Shown here: positions 49,801 to 61,294 of the stretch, piece by piece
Position numbering within the stretch: the first letter of the stretch is position 1
Layout of the letters: every line of letters begins with the position of its first letter
Origin: Megalobrama amblycephala
Lineage: Eukaryota; Chordata; Actinopteri; Cypriniformes; Xenocyprididae
NCBI RefSeq assembly: GCF_018812025.1
Contig: NC_063054.1
Coordinates: 24,023,142 to 24,087,141, forward strand
Reading direction: 5' to 3'
DNA: 64,000 nucleotides
Translations under genes and position numbers: made by a program
The notes under the pieces: generated by a model
Told to the model about the DNA's origin: nothing
Database searches by the model: none
What the model saw: only the letters and a program-made list of their open reading frames with translations

Positions 49801-50310
49801 GTCATTGTTTATTCACCCTCATGTCATTCCAAACCTCACTTTCTTTATTTTTCTGTGGAATATAAGATAATAAACTGTTGGTTTACAAAGAATAGACAGT
49901 GTAGCTTTTAAATTTGATGGAAAAGCACCATAAAAAAGGATCATAAGAGTGCTTTGTGCACATGTCCTTAAAATCTTGAAAGCTTTAATTGAAAAATTAA
50001 CATTTTTGTAATTTTTTGGGTGAGCTTTACTTAAAGGCAAAATAAGTTTAAATGAAAAATAGTATAAGAGATATGCAAACACATCAAGCATGATGCCTTA
50101 TGTATTGCATTGCTACATGCAGTTTAGTTTCAGTAGTACTAAAGTGAACTTAACTATCATTTATTTGACTGTTACTAGGTGCTGTTGAGGTTCCGTCATA
50201 CTTGATTGGCTGCTTTGCAATGGATCGTGTCGGCAGGAAGAAGACATGTGCCCCAGCTCTGCTGCTCGGTGGAGTAGCCTGCATGCTCATTATTGTGGTC
50301 CCCCAGGTAT

Positions 50311-50368
<58 letters not shown>

Positions 50369-52932
50369 ACTGTGCATCCATGTGATATATGCACACTCTG
50401 ATATAGTAGTACACTGTTAAAGTCACAATGAAATGGAAGTAGCAACAGACAATTATTCTGTATTGTACAGCCAAGTGTAACAGATTATTGAAAAAGAAAA
50501 AATGTAGGGTGGGGATATGTAGGTTGATTGGATTTTGAGATGCGAGTGTTTCACTCAGATGAACGTGAGCTTGCAGGGGCAGGTTTAAGCAGACTACACG
50601 ATTAGAGAAGTCCTGCATTCGTCACCAGAGAGAAGCCTGTACTTTTCACCGGAATATTCAGTTATGACATTTTGATTAAATATCAAGAGGTCAAAAAAAA
50701 ATAAGAATTAGTTTTTTTTTCACAATAAGATCAATAACATTCACTTAGAAACATTCGCTTTCATTTCATGTCAGCTTTAACATATGTTAGTTAAGGTTTT
50801 GAAAAACTGTTAAATACATTTGCTACTGGGAAACAGGCAGTTTGGTAAATGAAAGGAAGCATGAAATGAAAGAAGTATTTAAAGTATGAAAGTATGTGTT
50901 ATGGGTAGAGAGAGAGAGAGAGAGCCTGAAAGTGTTCTATATTCTCTCTTTTCTAGGCCATGTATTTACTTTTCTTGGCAGGGCCACACAATTTAAAATA
51001 AGCCATTCAAATTTCTAGCAAATTATGGAAACTATCAATCTGGCTAAATCAACTTGACAGTTGGCCATAGCTTGTAATTTTAAGTTGTTTTGACAGATCT
51101 TGAACCAATATGCAACAAGTTTTTTATCAAGTAACAAGTATTATCATCATTACATATTGGAGGAACTGATAGATTATTGAAATGAATGATTAACCCTGGC
51201 AAGAGAGGACATGTGTTTGTGTGTGTGTGTGTGTGTGTTTGCTTTTCTCATGGTAACTGGGGCAGCTGTTTGCATCCGAGTCTTTCGTTCTGTTTTTAAT
51301 GAACCTTTTTGCACCCACTTTCTCAATTTCTTTCACTCTTCTTCCCTAGTGCTTTAAACAGCAGTAATACATTCACTGCATATTATCCAATTGGGATTCA
51401 TCTTCTGAATCAAGTTTTGATTTCTATCCAAGCACTAGAGACAACATTAAAGGTGCTCGAAGGGATGTCACGCGTTTTTAGGCCAAAACATTTTTTGTCA
51501 CATACAGCAAACATCTCCTATCTATCCGCTAGCTGCCTGTCCCCTGAACACACTGTAAAAAACACGGTCTCTGTAGTCGCCACAAGCTCCAAAAACGGCA
51601 ATAAAACAAACTGGTGCGGCCTGGACCACAAATCATAATAAACATGCTCCAGCCAATAACCGACAAGAATGATTTTAAATGCGCGTTCATGACTGTTTCA
51701 GGAAGCACGGAGGGGAGGGGGAGGAGGAGGAGGAGGGAGGGAATAGCTAGCCTCTGTTTTGTTTGACAACACTTCGAGCGTCAACAGGAAGTTACTCCAC
51801 CCAGGATCGCTTAGAGCACCTTTAAATATATTTGATCTCAGTACATGTAACAGATCCTCTGTTGAGTCAGCTGACAAGTGTATTTTTTTTTTCTTTTTAG
51901 TGTGATAAGTTACATGTCTGTAATTATTATATTTTTCACTTTTTCGTCTGCTGAAGATACATGAGTGTGTTTGTAAAACGTTTGATCACAGCATACACAT
52001 CCCACTTCATATACCAAAGAAAGTGCCCATGTAATTATTGCAACAAATTACTGGCAGCTGTGTTGGTATAGCAACAAGATTTAAGCACCACCTATTCTAT
52101 TTAGAGGATGGGAATGCAGTGCAAAATCTTGTGTAGATGATATCCCTCTTTTTCTTTTTTCCTTATTTTAATTCCTGCTGCCTGGTCCCTAGACACATTC
52201 ACTTGTGATATGACAGAGTTGAACCTCATGAAACTTCCAAGTAGGATTTGTGGTATTGCAACACCTTTAGGAACCCAGGATGTAGGATTCTGCCAAAAAC
52301 AATATACAGTCCTCTTTTATTTTTTTTTGTGATTGGTCAAAGCATCCACAGTGGTGCAGATCATAACAAGCCCAAAACCTTACTGTGCATGTCAAACTAA
52401 CTGTCAAACTTGTCTTGCTTGAGTTTAATAATTAATAACAAGCTGCATGTTACAGATTGCTTCAATGCAGATATCCATATGGTGTTATCGCTGGTGTCAC
52501 AAGACCTGTTTAACCATCTGTGCATGTGAATTATTTTTGCATGCTAAATTCATTTTAATATGTTTGACACAGTAGTCATATCAGTATGTTTTCCTCTCTC
52601 TGTGCTGTAGTTGGTTTCAAGTGTCAACTGGACAACTTTCCCCTTGTGGTCAGTGCCAAATTTCAGTTTAAATTAAAATAAGTGGCAGCCTTTTGAATTA
52701 TAGATCTGCAGGTGCAAGATAGTCTCAAGATAGTACTCTTGAGAGTAATACATGTTTGCACATGCCTTGTATGTCAGTTTAGCATTGCTGTTTGATGAAA
52801 GGTTAAAAAGGTGAAAATGTTCAGTAAATGCCATGCTCCCACATACTGAATCAGAATCAATAAATTTTTTTACCCACATGTTTGATAAACGTTGCACTTT
52901 ATAATAATAGTGTCTAAAAACAATGAGCTTAT

Positions 52933-53012
<80 letters not shown>

Positions 53013-56000
53013 AGTCCAAAAGTTTGGAACCACTAAGATTTTTAATGTTTTTAAAAGAATTTTCGTCTGCTCACCAAGGCTACATTTATTTAATTAAAAA
53101 TACAGTAAAAAACAGTAATATTGTGAAATATTATTACAATTTAAAATAACTGTTTTCTATTTGAATATATTTCACAAAGTAATTTATTCCTGTGATGGCA
53201 AAGCTGAATTTCCAGCATCATTACTCCAGTCTTCAGTGTCACATGATCCTTCAGAAATCATTCTAATATGCTGATCTGCTGCTCAAGAAACATTTAATGT
53301 GTACAATTGTACAAAATATTTGTGTACAATATTTTTTTTCAGGATTATTTGATGAATAGAAAGTTCAAAAGAACAGTGTTTATCTGAAATCTAATCTTTT
53401 GTAACATTATAAATGTCTTTACTGCCACTTTTGATTGATTTAATGCATCCTTGCTGAATAAAAGTATTAATTTCTTTAATTTCTTTAAAAAAAAAAAAAA
53501 AAAAAAATTCTTACTGACCCCAAACTTTTGAACGGTAGTGTATAATGCTACAGAAGCTTTGTATTTCAGATAAATGCTGTTCTTTTGAACTTTCTATTCA
53601 TCAAGGAATCCTGAAAAAAAAGTACACAACTGTTTTCAACATTGAAAATAATCATAAATGTTTATTGAGCAGCAAATCAGCATATTAGAATGATTTCTGA
53701 AGGATCATGTGACACTGAAGACTGGAGTAACGATGCTGAAAATTCAGCTTTGCATCACAGGAATAAATTACTTTGTCAAATATATTTAAATAGTACACAG
53801 TTATTTTAAGTTGTAATAATATTTCACAATATTACTGTTTTTTACTGTATTTTTAATTAAATAAATGTAGCCTTGGTGAGCAGACGAAACTTCTTTTAAA
53901 AACATTAAAAATCTTAGTGGTTCCAAACTTTTGGACTGTACTGTATATCAGTTTCTACCTTACACCAATCCACCAGTAGGTGGCGACAAGTTACACTTCA
54001 TCCTTCATCAGTGAGTCATTAAATCACTCAACTGATTCATTCAAAACACTGATTCATTCAGTAATGAAACAAATGACTTTCTTTATGAGTGACTCATTGA
54101 ATCACTCAACTAATATATTCCAAACACTGGCTGCATCCATACATTAAAGTATGTGCTATATAGTATGAATGTGTGTAATCTGAATATCTACTATCCCATG
54201 AGGCCATGAGAGAGGATTGCCAAGTGTCCATTGAAAGAAGCAGGTCATCCTGGTACTTTTTGCCAACTTTTATGAATATTGTGAATTCGGACATGCTACT
54301 CATTTCACCTACTATATAGTTGGGAAGTATGCTTATTCAGATACAGCCACTGATTTATTCCAAACAAAACAAGATGAGTGAATTACTGAATCGATTCAAC
54401 ATCTGAGTTTTCTACCAATTGGTAAAAGAAATGCTGATTCATTCAGGAACGCTGCAACTGTGTTTCTTGGAGATGTGCAAATGTTAATTCTGATACTGCT
54501 TCATATGAAACCATTTTTGTTGGCGAGGCAAAAATAGATAAAGTAGCTGGCTATATAATGTCAAAAACTGTAAGTTACTCAGTTATTACCTTATTATTCA
54601 CTGAACTGTATAAAAGAATCACAATTGTGCTGTTGGTCTGAATATCAACATATTAGGAACAACAGCACTCTTTCAATATATTATGTGCTAATTAAAATAT
54701 CAGGTCACTTAAATGGAGCAACATGAGTGATAAAAATCAAAGGATGTAAGTGAAATGTAAAATATGTTGCACATTTCTCTGTCAGACTCCAAACAGCCTT
54801 GGTCACTGAAAGCACAGGCTAAGAAGAATGTGTTAGTGGGATGATATTCTATCAGGATTACACCACCCTTCATAACTAATAGTTGCACTGCTGACACCCT
54901 GAAATGGCTGAGTGCGGTGTGAGTATAGCCATCGTTGCTCCAAAAATCTATAAATAGACCTGTCATCTAAGTGGCTGTTTTTACATATGGCAGCTGCCTG
55001 CTTCTGAGAAGGGGTCAAAGGGGATATGTCTTGGGGACGTTTAGATTTGTGTCTGATCCCAAATTTAATGCTGCCCTACTATGGCCTGCTACTGGCAACC
55101 ACTTCCAACAGCTGATGACTAAAATGTTGTTGATGATAAATATAGTTTCATTCTGTGTTTCTCTCTCTTTGTTTCAGGATATTGAGGTACTGGCTATAGT
55201 CCTGAGTATGACTGGGAAATTTGCTATTGCCATTGCATTCGGGTTGATTTACTTGTACACCTGTGAGCTTTACCCCACAATTATCAGGTAATGTGTTATA
55301 CTAATTCACTATCCCCCGGTTTCACAGACAAGGCTTAAGCTAGTCCCAGACTAAAATGCATGCTTTATCTTAGAGTAACTTGCACTGACATACCTTAAAA
55401 TATGTCAGTGCCATTGTCTTGTATCAAGATGCACACCAGTAATGTTTTTTCTAGTGAACATTTATAAAAGCTACTTAAATGCCCTAATTGAACTAAGGCC
55501 TAATCCAAGCTTAAGCTAAACCCTGTCTGTGAAACCGGGCCTAGATGTCCAGATGTCCACACTAAAAGCTAAAATACACCAAACGTCTCTTTAAAACTGA
55601 ACGGTTTTTAAAATAATATGTGTCACACGCTTGTCAACATCTAAATGTTAAAGAGAAATCCTGGGAATCATGCACTAAACAACTGAGGATCACACACTAC
55701 CAGACTTTTAGGATGTTCTGAATACAACAAACTCACACAGAAATATGTCTCCTAGCAATGACAAATGAAAACAATATATATTCTAAAATCAGCTCAAAAT
55801 ATCAAAAAATTGTCTGTGCCCATCATACACTATACAATTTTATTTTTTTGTAAAGTCTAACTGCCCAAAATCTGCACTTTCGGCAACTAGCGTTGACTGC
55901 AAAAAACAGTGTTCCAGGCAGCCTTTAAGCCGAGTTCAGACTGCACGATTTTCAATGTAGTCAGGTCACTGTTCTTTTCACACTGCATGACTATCTTGGC

Positions 56001-58881
56001 CAGCATTCAGTCGCTGCTGTGTTCACACTGCACGATGGATCGGCGACAGAAGGTTTCACACTGCATGACTTTACAATAGGAAGAATCGCAGACAACTCTG
56101 TCTGGCACGCAAACTACATTTCACAACCAAACACACGAGAGATGTGACAAGGAAACAACGCGATATCACGCGTGCAAGACCGGAGTTCTCACGTGAGAAT
56201 GGGATTATTATTAAAAATGGTAGAATGCAAGAAGCTTGCAATACGAATTGCCTGTGCGCTGATTTGCAGCGAAAACAAGAAAAAGAAAAGAAGAATATGA
56301 AACGTTTTTCTGAAACGAAGCCATACTTGCTGATATTGTGGTCTATAACTCCTCCCCAAACTCCCCGCTGCTCTGTATCTTGCTCTCTCATTGGCTGTCG
56401 GTCATCGCCGATGTAGTTTTCAGTCAGAACACTTTTCACACAGCAGGATTTTGAATCGCAGACAGGTCCAGATATTTAGCATGCCAAATATCTCACGGGC
56501 GTCGGCGACTCGTCGGTGATTCTCTCAGATCGCGTCTTTGCTCGTTCACACTGCGTGATTGTCACTCGTGTGAACGAGCACCGATTTGCCTGTGATTTCG
56601 GGCATTTGTCGGCGATTTCACAAAAACCTGTCGGCGAGCCAAAATCGGGGCTACAATCGTGCAGTCTGAACTCGGCTTGAACGAGCAAAGACGCGATCTG
56701 AGAGAATCACCGACGAGTCGCCAACGCCCGTGAGATATTTGGCATTCTAAATATCTGGACCTGTCGGCGATTCAAAATCCTGCTGTGTGAAAAGTGTTCT
56801 GACTGAAAACTACATCGGCGATGACCGACAGCCAATGAGAGAGCAAGATACAGAGCAGCGGAGAGTTCGGGGAGGAGTTATAGACCACAATATCAACAAG
56901 CATGGCTTTGTTTCAGAAAAAACGTTTCATATTCTTCTTTTCTTTTTCTTGTTTTCGCTGCAAATCAGCGCACAGGCAATTCGTATTGCAAGCTTCTTGC
57001 ATTCTACCATTTTTAATAATAATCCCATTCTCACGTGAGAACTCCGGTCTTGCACGCGTGATATCGCGTTGTTTCCTTGTCACATCTCGCTTGTGTTTGG
57101 TTGTGAAACGTAGTTTGCGTGCCAGACAGAGTTGTCGGCAATTCTTCCTATTGTAAAGTCATGCAGTGTGAAACCTTCTGTCGCCGATCCATCGTGCAGT
57201 TTGAACACAGCAGCGACTGAATGCTGGCCAAGATAGTCATGCAGTGTGAAAAGAACAGTGACCCGACTACTTTGAAAATCGTGCAGTCTGAACTCGGCTT
57301 CACACTGCGTGATTGTCACTCGCGTGAACGAGCACCGATTTGCCTGTGATTTCGGGCATTTGTCGGCGATTTCTCAAAACCTGTCGGCGAGCCAAAATCG
57401 GGGCTAAAATCGTGCAGTCTGAACTCGGCTTGAACGAGCAAAGACGCGATCTGAGAGAATCACCGACGAGTCGCCGACGCCCGTGAGATATTTGGCATGC
57501 TAAATATCTGGACCTGTCGGCGATTCAAAATCCTGCTGTGTGAAAAGTGTTCTGACTGAAAACTACATCGGCGATGACCGACAGCCAATGAGAGAGCAAG
57601 ATACAGAGCAGCGGAGAGTTCGGGGAGGAGTTATAGACCACAATATCAACAAGCATGGCTTTGTTTCAGAAAAAACGTTTCATATTCTTCTTTTCTTTTT
57701 CTTGTTTTCGCTGCAAATCAGCGCACAGGCAATTCGTATTGCAAGCTTCTTGCATTCTACCATTTTTAATAATAATCCCATTCTCACGTGAGAACTCCGG
57801 TCTTGCACGCGTGATATCGCGTTGTTTCCTTGTCACATCTCGCTTGTGTTTGGTTGTGAAACGTAGTTTGCGTGCCAGACAGAGTTGTCGGCAATTCTTC
57901 CTATTGTAAAGTCATGCAGTGTGAAACCTTCTGTCGCCGATCCATCGTGCAGTTTGAACACAGCAGCGACTGAATGCTGGCCAAGATAGTCATGCAGTGT
58001 GAAAAGAACAGTGACCCGACTACTTTGAAAATCGTGCAGTCTGAACTCGGCTTCACACTGCGTGATTGTCACTCGCGTGAACGAGCACCGATTTGCCTGT
58101 GATTTCGAGCATTTGTCGGCGATTTCTCAAAACCTGTCGGCGAGCCAAAATCGTGGCTAAAATCGTGCAGTCTGAACTCGGCTTTAGGCTGCTTATCACT
58201 ATCTACCTCACAATACACACAGCAGTAGATATGTCACTTTAGTATAAAACACTCTGCTGTAGTTCGTTTCACTTTTATCCAGTATCACTAATTTTCAATA
58301 ACAATATATACAATGTTCAAATACATATAAATCTAGTAACAATATTTTTTAGTTTCTTTGCTGGGTGCATGTGAAGTCGACTGTACAGTAGGATGATCAT
58401 TACATATATGCTGCATGCTTTCGAGTGATTATTTCGTATAGACACTATATTAAATAACAGACACCATATCTGGTCCGGCAGGTCTCTGGCTGTAGGCAGT
58501 GGTAGTATGATGTGTCGGGTGGGAAGTGTGGTGGCTCCTTTCTGCGTTTACCTTGCTGACATTTGGATCTATCTGCCTCAGGTATGTAACAGCAATCAAA
58601 AACCTTTTGTAAGTGTAAGACTCTAGAACTGAAGAATGATACAACATGATATACATTTGCTGGACTGAACAGTTCTGCAGTAACTTCTGCTCTCTCTTAT
58701 TCTGTAGCTCATTGTGGGAATTCTGGCTTTCATCATTGGAATCCTGACCATGTTTCTTCCAGAGACTCTAGGACAGCCCCTCACCTCGACTTTGGAAGAA
58801 GCTGAAGCTCTGGGCTCCAAGCCCAATACAAAGAATCCTCCAGTGGATGCACTAGAGATGAACCAATCCATTAAAGTTTAA
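45791..58881 (+). CDS. slc22a16: SLC22A16-like organic cation/carnitine transporter (complete, 9 exons)
   Basis: Exons: 45791-45840, 46286-46756, 48455-48572, 48714-49028, 49501-49741, 50179-50306, 55178-55287, 58482-58581, 58708-58881. They total 1,707 bases, 568 residues (human SLC22A16: 577). All borders are GT-AG and phases agree. The ATG at 45791 follows an in-frame TGA (45757-side stop at 45737-45739). Family evidence: FQAISCGIHYLASVF matches human FQNISCGIHYLASVF; glycosylation sites NIT, NHS and NKT lie in the large extracellular loop; TDWDLVCEKEWLAKL; MFS motifs DVADRIGRRP and DRVGRKK; FGLIYLYTCELYPTIIRS; PETLGQPL near the C-terminus. Twelve membrane segments are expected. It is a plasma-membrane transporter; the human protein carries carnitine and some cationic drugs. 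A broken relic of a second copy lies at 18781-18906. Confidence 0.93.
46757..48454 (+). other. slc22a16 intron 2 with (CA)28 and a CCATGGTT-rich repeat
   Basis: A (CA)n tract at 46778-46834 starts 22 bases after the donor. About 47741-47960 is a repeat built from AACCATGGTT/CCATAGTT words. A motif AAGGCTTTTTGCC followed by AAAACGTC lies at about 47670-47691. The remainder has no recognised feature. Confidence 0.6.
46778..46834. repeat. (CA)n microsatellite
   Basis: About 28 uninterrupted CA units, close to the exon 2 donor. Confidence 0.97.
49029..50178 (+). other. slc22a16 introns 4 and 5
   Basis: Intron 4 (49029-49500) shows nothing recognisable. Intron 5 (49742-50178), between exons 49501-49741 and 50179-50306, is the left part of the segment duplicated at 18440. 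Its last ~130 bases match the relic closely. Confidence 0.7.
50313..50367. repeat. (GT)n microsatellite 6 bases after an exon donor
   Basis: About 27 GT units starting immediately after GTATGA at the exon 6 donor. The relic at 18912 has only a few GT units, so the tract expanded after, or was lost since, the duplication. Confidence 0.97.
51447..51825. mobile_element. TTAA-flanked short element with AAAGGTGCTC ends
   Basis: The ends TTAAAGGTGCTCGAAGG and CGCTTAGAGCACCTTTAA are inverted and sit on TTAA. The ends resemble those of the elements at 7934 and 27499, but the body differs and includes a GGAGG-rich run near 51710-51745. Confidence 0.7.
52937..53008. repeat. (TA)36 microsatellite
   Basis: An uninterrupted TA run that directly abuts the palindromic element at 53010, which uses TA as its insertion site. 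Confidence 0.97.
53010..53940. mobile_element. Tc1/mariner-type palindromic MITE
   Basis: TACAGTCCAAAAGTTTGGAA at the left is mirrored exactly by TTCCAAACTTTTGGACTGTA at the right, and the two ~450-base arms are largely complementary. A TA flank and CAGT ends indicate the Tc1/mariner group. An internal CCCAAACTTTTGAACGGTAGTGTA-type end near 53518-53541 suggests a related element inside. Confidence 0.85.
55314..55541. mobile_element. Palindromic MITE with GGTTTCACAGACAAGG ends
   Basis: CCCGGTTTCACAGACAAGGC and CCTGTCTGTGAAACCGGG are inverted. It is the second copy of the family at 22623-22850 and sits just after exon 7 of slc22a16. Confidence 0.85.
55928..58183. repeat. Three-unit inverted/direct array of a ~750-base element in slc22a16 intron 7
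   Basis: Unit boundaries are marked by GTGCAGTCTGAACTCGGCT ending at 56677, 57430 and 58183, exactly 753 bases apart. Units 2 and 3 are nearly identical. Unit 1 (55928-56677) carries the ~620-base body inverted, followed by the ~130-base tail in the same orientation as the others. The outer ends AGCCGAGTTCAGACTGCACG and its complement are flanked by TTA on both sides, which fits a PIF/Harbinger-type 3-base target. Identical open frames in the units are by-products. Confidence 0.85.
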
Positions 58882-59599
58882 ATCCGTTTTCACACAGGAT
58901 CCTGAAAGTGCCTCTGCTGTCTAACAACAGTACAACAGTACTCCAGTATGAACGAGACATCAAATGGTTTTTGACATGTGATAGTTTTTTTTTTTTTTTT
59001 TTTTTTTTGCAGGTATCTGTGGGTAGATGAGGCTGTGTTGTGCGTGAGTGAGTTTGGAAAAATTACTGAAAAACATGATATTTTGAAATTGTTCTGAAAG
59101 GTATTATCTTAATTTTAACAAAGTAAGAGCTTGCAAGGCAATACCTCATTAATCTAAACCGCTAAGTATTACATTTTTGCATTTCAGCCCAAACCAGTTA
59201 CTGTATGCACAGATGCTTAAAGTCACATTAGTGACATTTTAGCACATTTCTGCAGACAAAAAAAGTTCCACTGTCTATAGTGTAGTGATGTAGTATAGTG
59301 TAGACAGCTTACACAGAAGCCCTTTACAAGCCAAGAATTCATGACCAACTTGAACCCGTTGCGAAATTCTTGTGGAATCCTATTGAAATGATTGGATTTC
59401 ACCTAATAAATCAACTAAAAGGTAAATGTGACTGCACCTTTCTTTAAAAAAAAAAAAAAATCTATTTGCATTTCATAAATGGTTTGAATTTAAGAAATGC
59501 AAATTTAGTTTTGACTCTACAAATTCAATTAATTACAGCAATTATAGCAATGTGAACATAGTTGAATGATGAACATTTCTATGCACTGTGTTATGGATC
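58882..59599 (+). other. slc22a16 3' flank
   Basis: No gene is seen. The stretch has a T-homopolymer of about 28 near 58986-59009 and a possible polyadenylation signal AATAAA near 59405. The true transcript end is not visible. Confidence 0.4.
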
Positions 59600-60335
59600 T
59601 TAAAGGATTAGTTCACTTTAAAATGAAAATTACATCATTAATTACTCACCTCAAGCCATCCTAGGTGTATATGACTTTCTTCTTTCAGACAAATACAATT
59701 GGAGTCATGTTAATAAACACCCTGACGGTATCAAGCTTTATAATGGCAGTGAGCGTGGATCACGTGTTTGACGCTCAAATAAGTGCGTCCATCCGTCATA
59801 AACATACTCCACACAGCTCTGGGGGGTTAATAAAGGCCTTCTGAAATGAAGCTTCCGGCCAAACTGCCAGGTGGATTCTGCTTACGTCTAAAGTGTAACT
59901 TATATGATGTATAGCGTAGGATGTCGCGTATCATCATGGCGTAGAATAATAAGTCATGGTGTGACGTAAGTTATGCTGTAGACGAAAGTGGAATCCCTAT
60001 GGCAGTTTAGCCGGAAGCTAGTTATTTTACTTTATAACATGTTAAATATGGATATTTTTCTTACACATACACATCGTTGCATTTCAGAAGTCCTTTATTA
60101 ACCCCCCCACCCCCACCCCATGTGGAGTAAGTTTATGACGGATGGATGCTATGCTTTTACTTGAGCGTCAAACTCGTGATCCCCGCTCATTGCCATTATA
60201 AAGCTTGATAGCGTCAAGGTGTTTATTAATACAACTCCAATTGTATTCATATGAAAGAAAAAAAGTCATATACACCTAGGATGGCTTGAGTAAATCATGG
60301 AATAATTATCATTTTAAAGTGAACTTAGCCTTTAA
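59600..60335. mobile_element. Palindromic foldback MITE, TTAA-flanked
   Basis: TTAAAGGATTAGTTCACTTT on the left mirrors AAAGTGAACTTAGCCTTTAA on the right. Inner blocks such as CCATCCTAGGTGTATATGAC and GTCATATACACCTAGGATGG are exact complements. Confidence 0.85.
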
Positions 60336-61294
60336 ACACCATCTACCTACATTTATTGACTGTATTAGCAACACTCACCTTTAGTAGCTAGACAAAGAAA
60401 ATTGTTCATTATCAGTTAATGGTGTGATGAGTTTCTATGCATGATTCATTGAAAGACAGTCATTGTTTGTAGGAAGTTGTTTTTATACAATTGCATCTCA
60501 GGGTTTAGCTCAAAATTGATCAGTATTGTTCATAGTAAACTGTGACTGTACTTTATAATACTTCAGAACTTATGTTTATTCTGGGTGCTTTTGTATTATT
60601 TTCATTATTTTTAATCTTCCTGTCCTGTGTTATCAATCGCTTTGCTTTACATGAGGAATGTATTATCTAGACAAGTTTATTAGTAGTATTAAGTAGTATA
60701 TAGTAGTATGTGCTAAAAAATTTTTGTAAAGTCTTGACTTGAGGATTTGATTTATTTGTAATACAGCTATTTTTTTTCTCTTCATAGACTCCATAGACTT
60801 TACAATCAATGTTTTATCATTTTCCTCAAACTCTTGACATTTTTGTGTTTTGGACCAATAAGGCAGGGATAGTAGATTCTTGCTGTAGTCATGTGCAGTT
60901 GTCATAGCAACATGTTTGTCTAAAGAATGTCACATATTAATAAATATGATATAGTGTATAAAATAATCATTTTATTTTAGTTTCATTAAAATTATTATAT
61001 TGGCTAAAAATATTAGCAATTTAAGTGAGTACTGTACTAAATGCCCTGTCATTTCCAGAGAACAGAACAAGGAGTCAATGTACTCATGGAAAAGGTGGGA
61101 AATATTTTCCAGGTTAGGGGGCGTAAGCCAGGCGTCTCTCATTCGCTGTGACAGAGGGGAGGAGGCCCAGGACAAACTGTGTACTGCCAGCTCTTCCTAA
61201 AAAAAAGTCAGAAATAAAGAACATAACAGTGAATTGTTCAGCCAGAGGTACTGAATTTATACAAAGGAACTTTTGTGTGTTATTCATTTATTTA
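60336..61294. other. Intergenic DNA, nothing recognised
   Basis: AT-rich, without supported gene, RNA or clear repeat. Short open frames overlap on both strands near 60972-61330 without any domain that I recognise. Confidence 0.4.

Larger units (their letters stand above)
50307..55177 (+). other. slc22a16 intron 6 (4.9 kb)
   Basis: It contains (GT)n at the donor, an (AG)n run near 50908-50923, a short (GT)n near 51215-51238, a TTAA-flanked element (51447-51825), a (TA)n tract and a palindromic MITE (53010-53940), each listed separately. The remaining sequence, including 51826-52936 and 53941-55177, has no gene that I can support. Confidence 0.6.

Noticed and set aside
52892..53149. Open frame containing a long IYIYIY run
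   Set aside because: Translation of the (TA)n microsatellite.
56787..57909. Pairs of identical 80-90 codon open frames (56787 and 57540; 56902 and 57655)
   Set aside because: Identical because the DNA is duplicated with a 753-base period; they also appear inverted at 56071-56439. No start context, domain or splice support.
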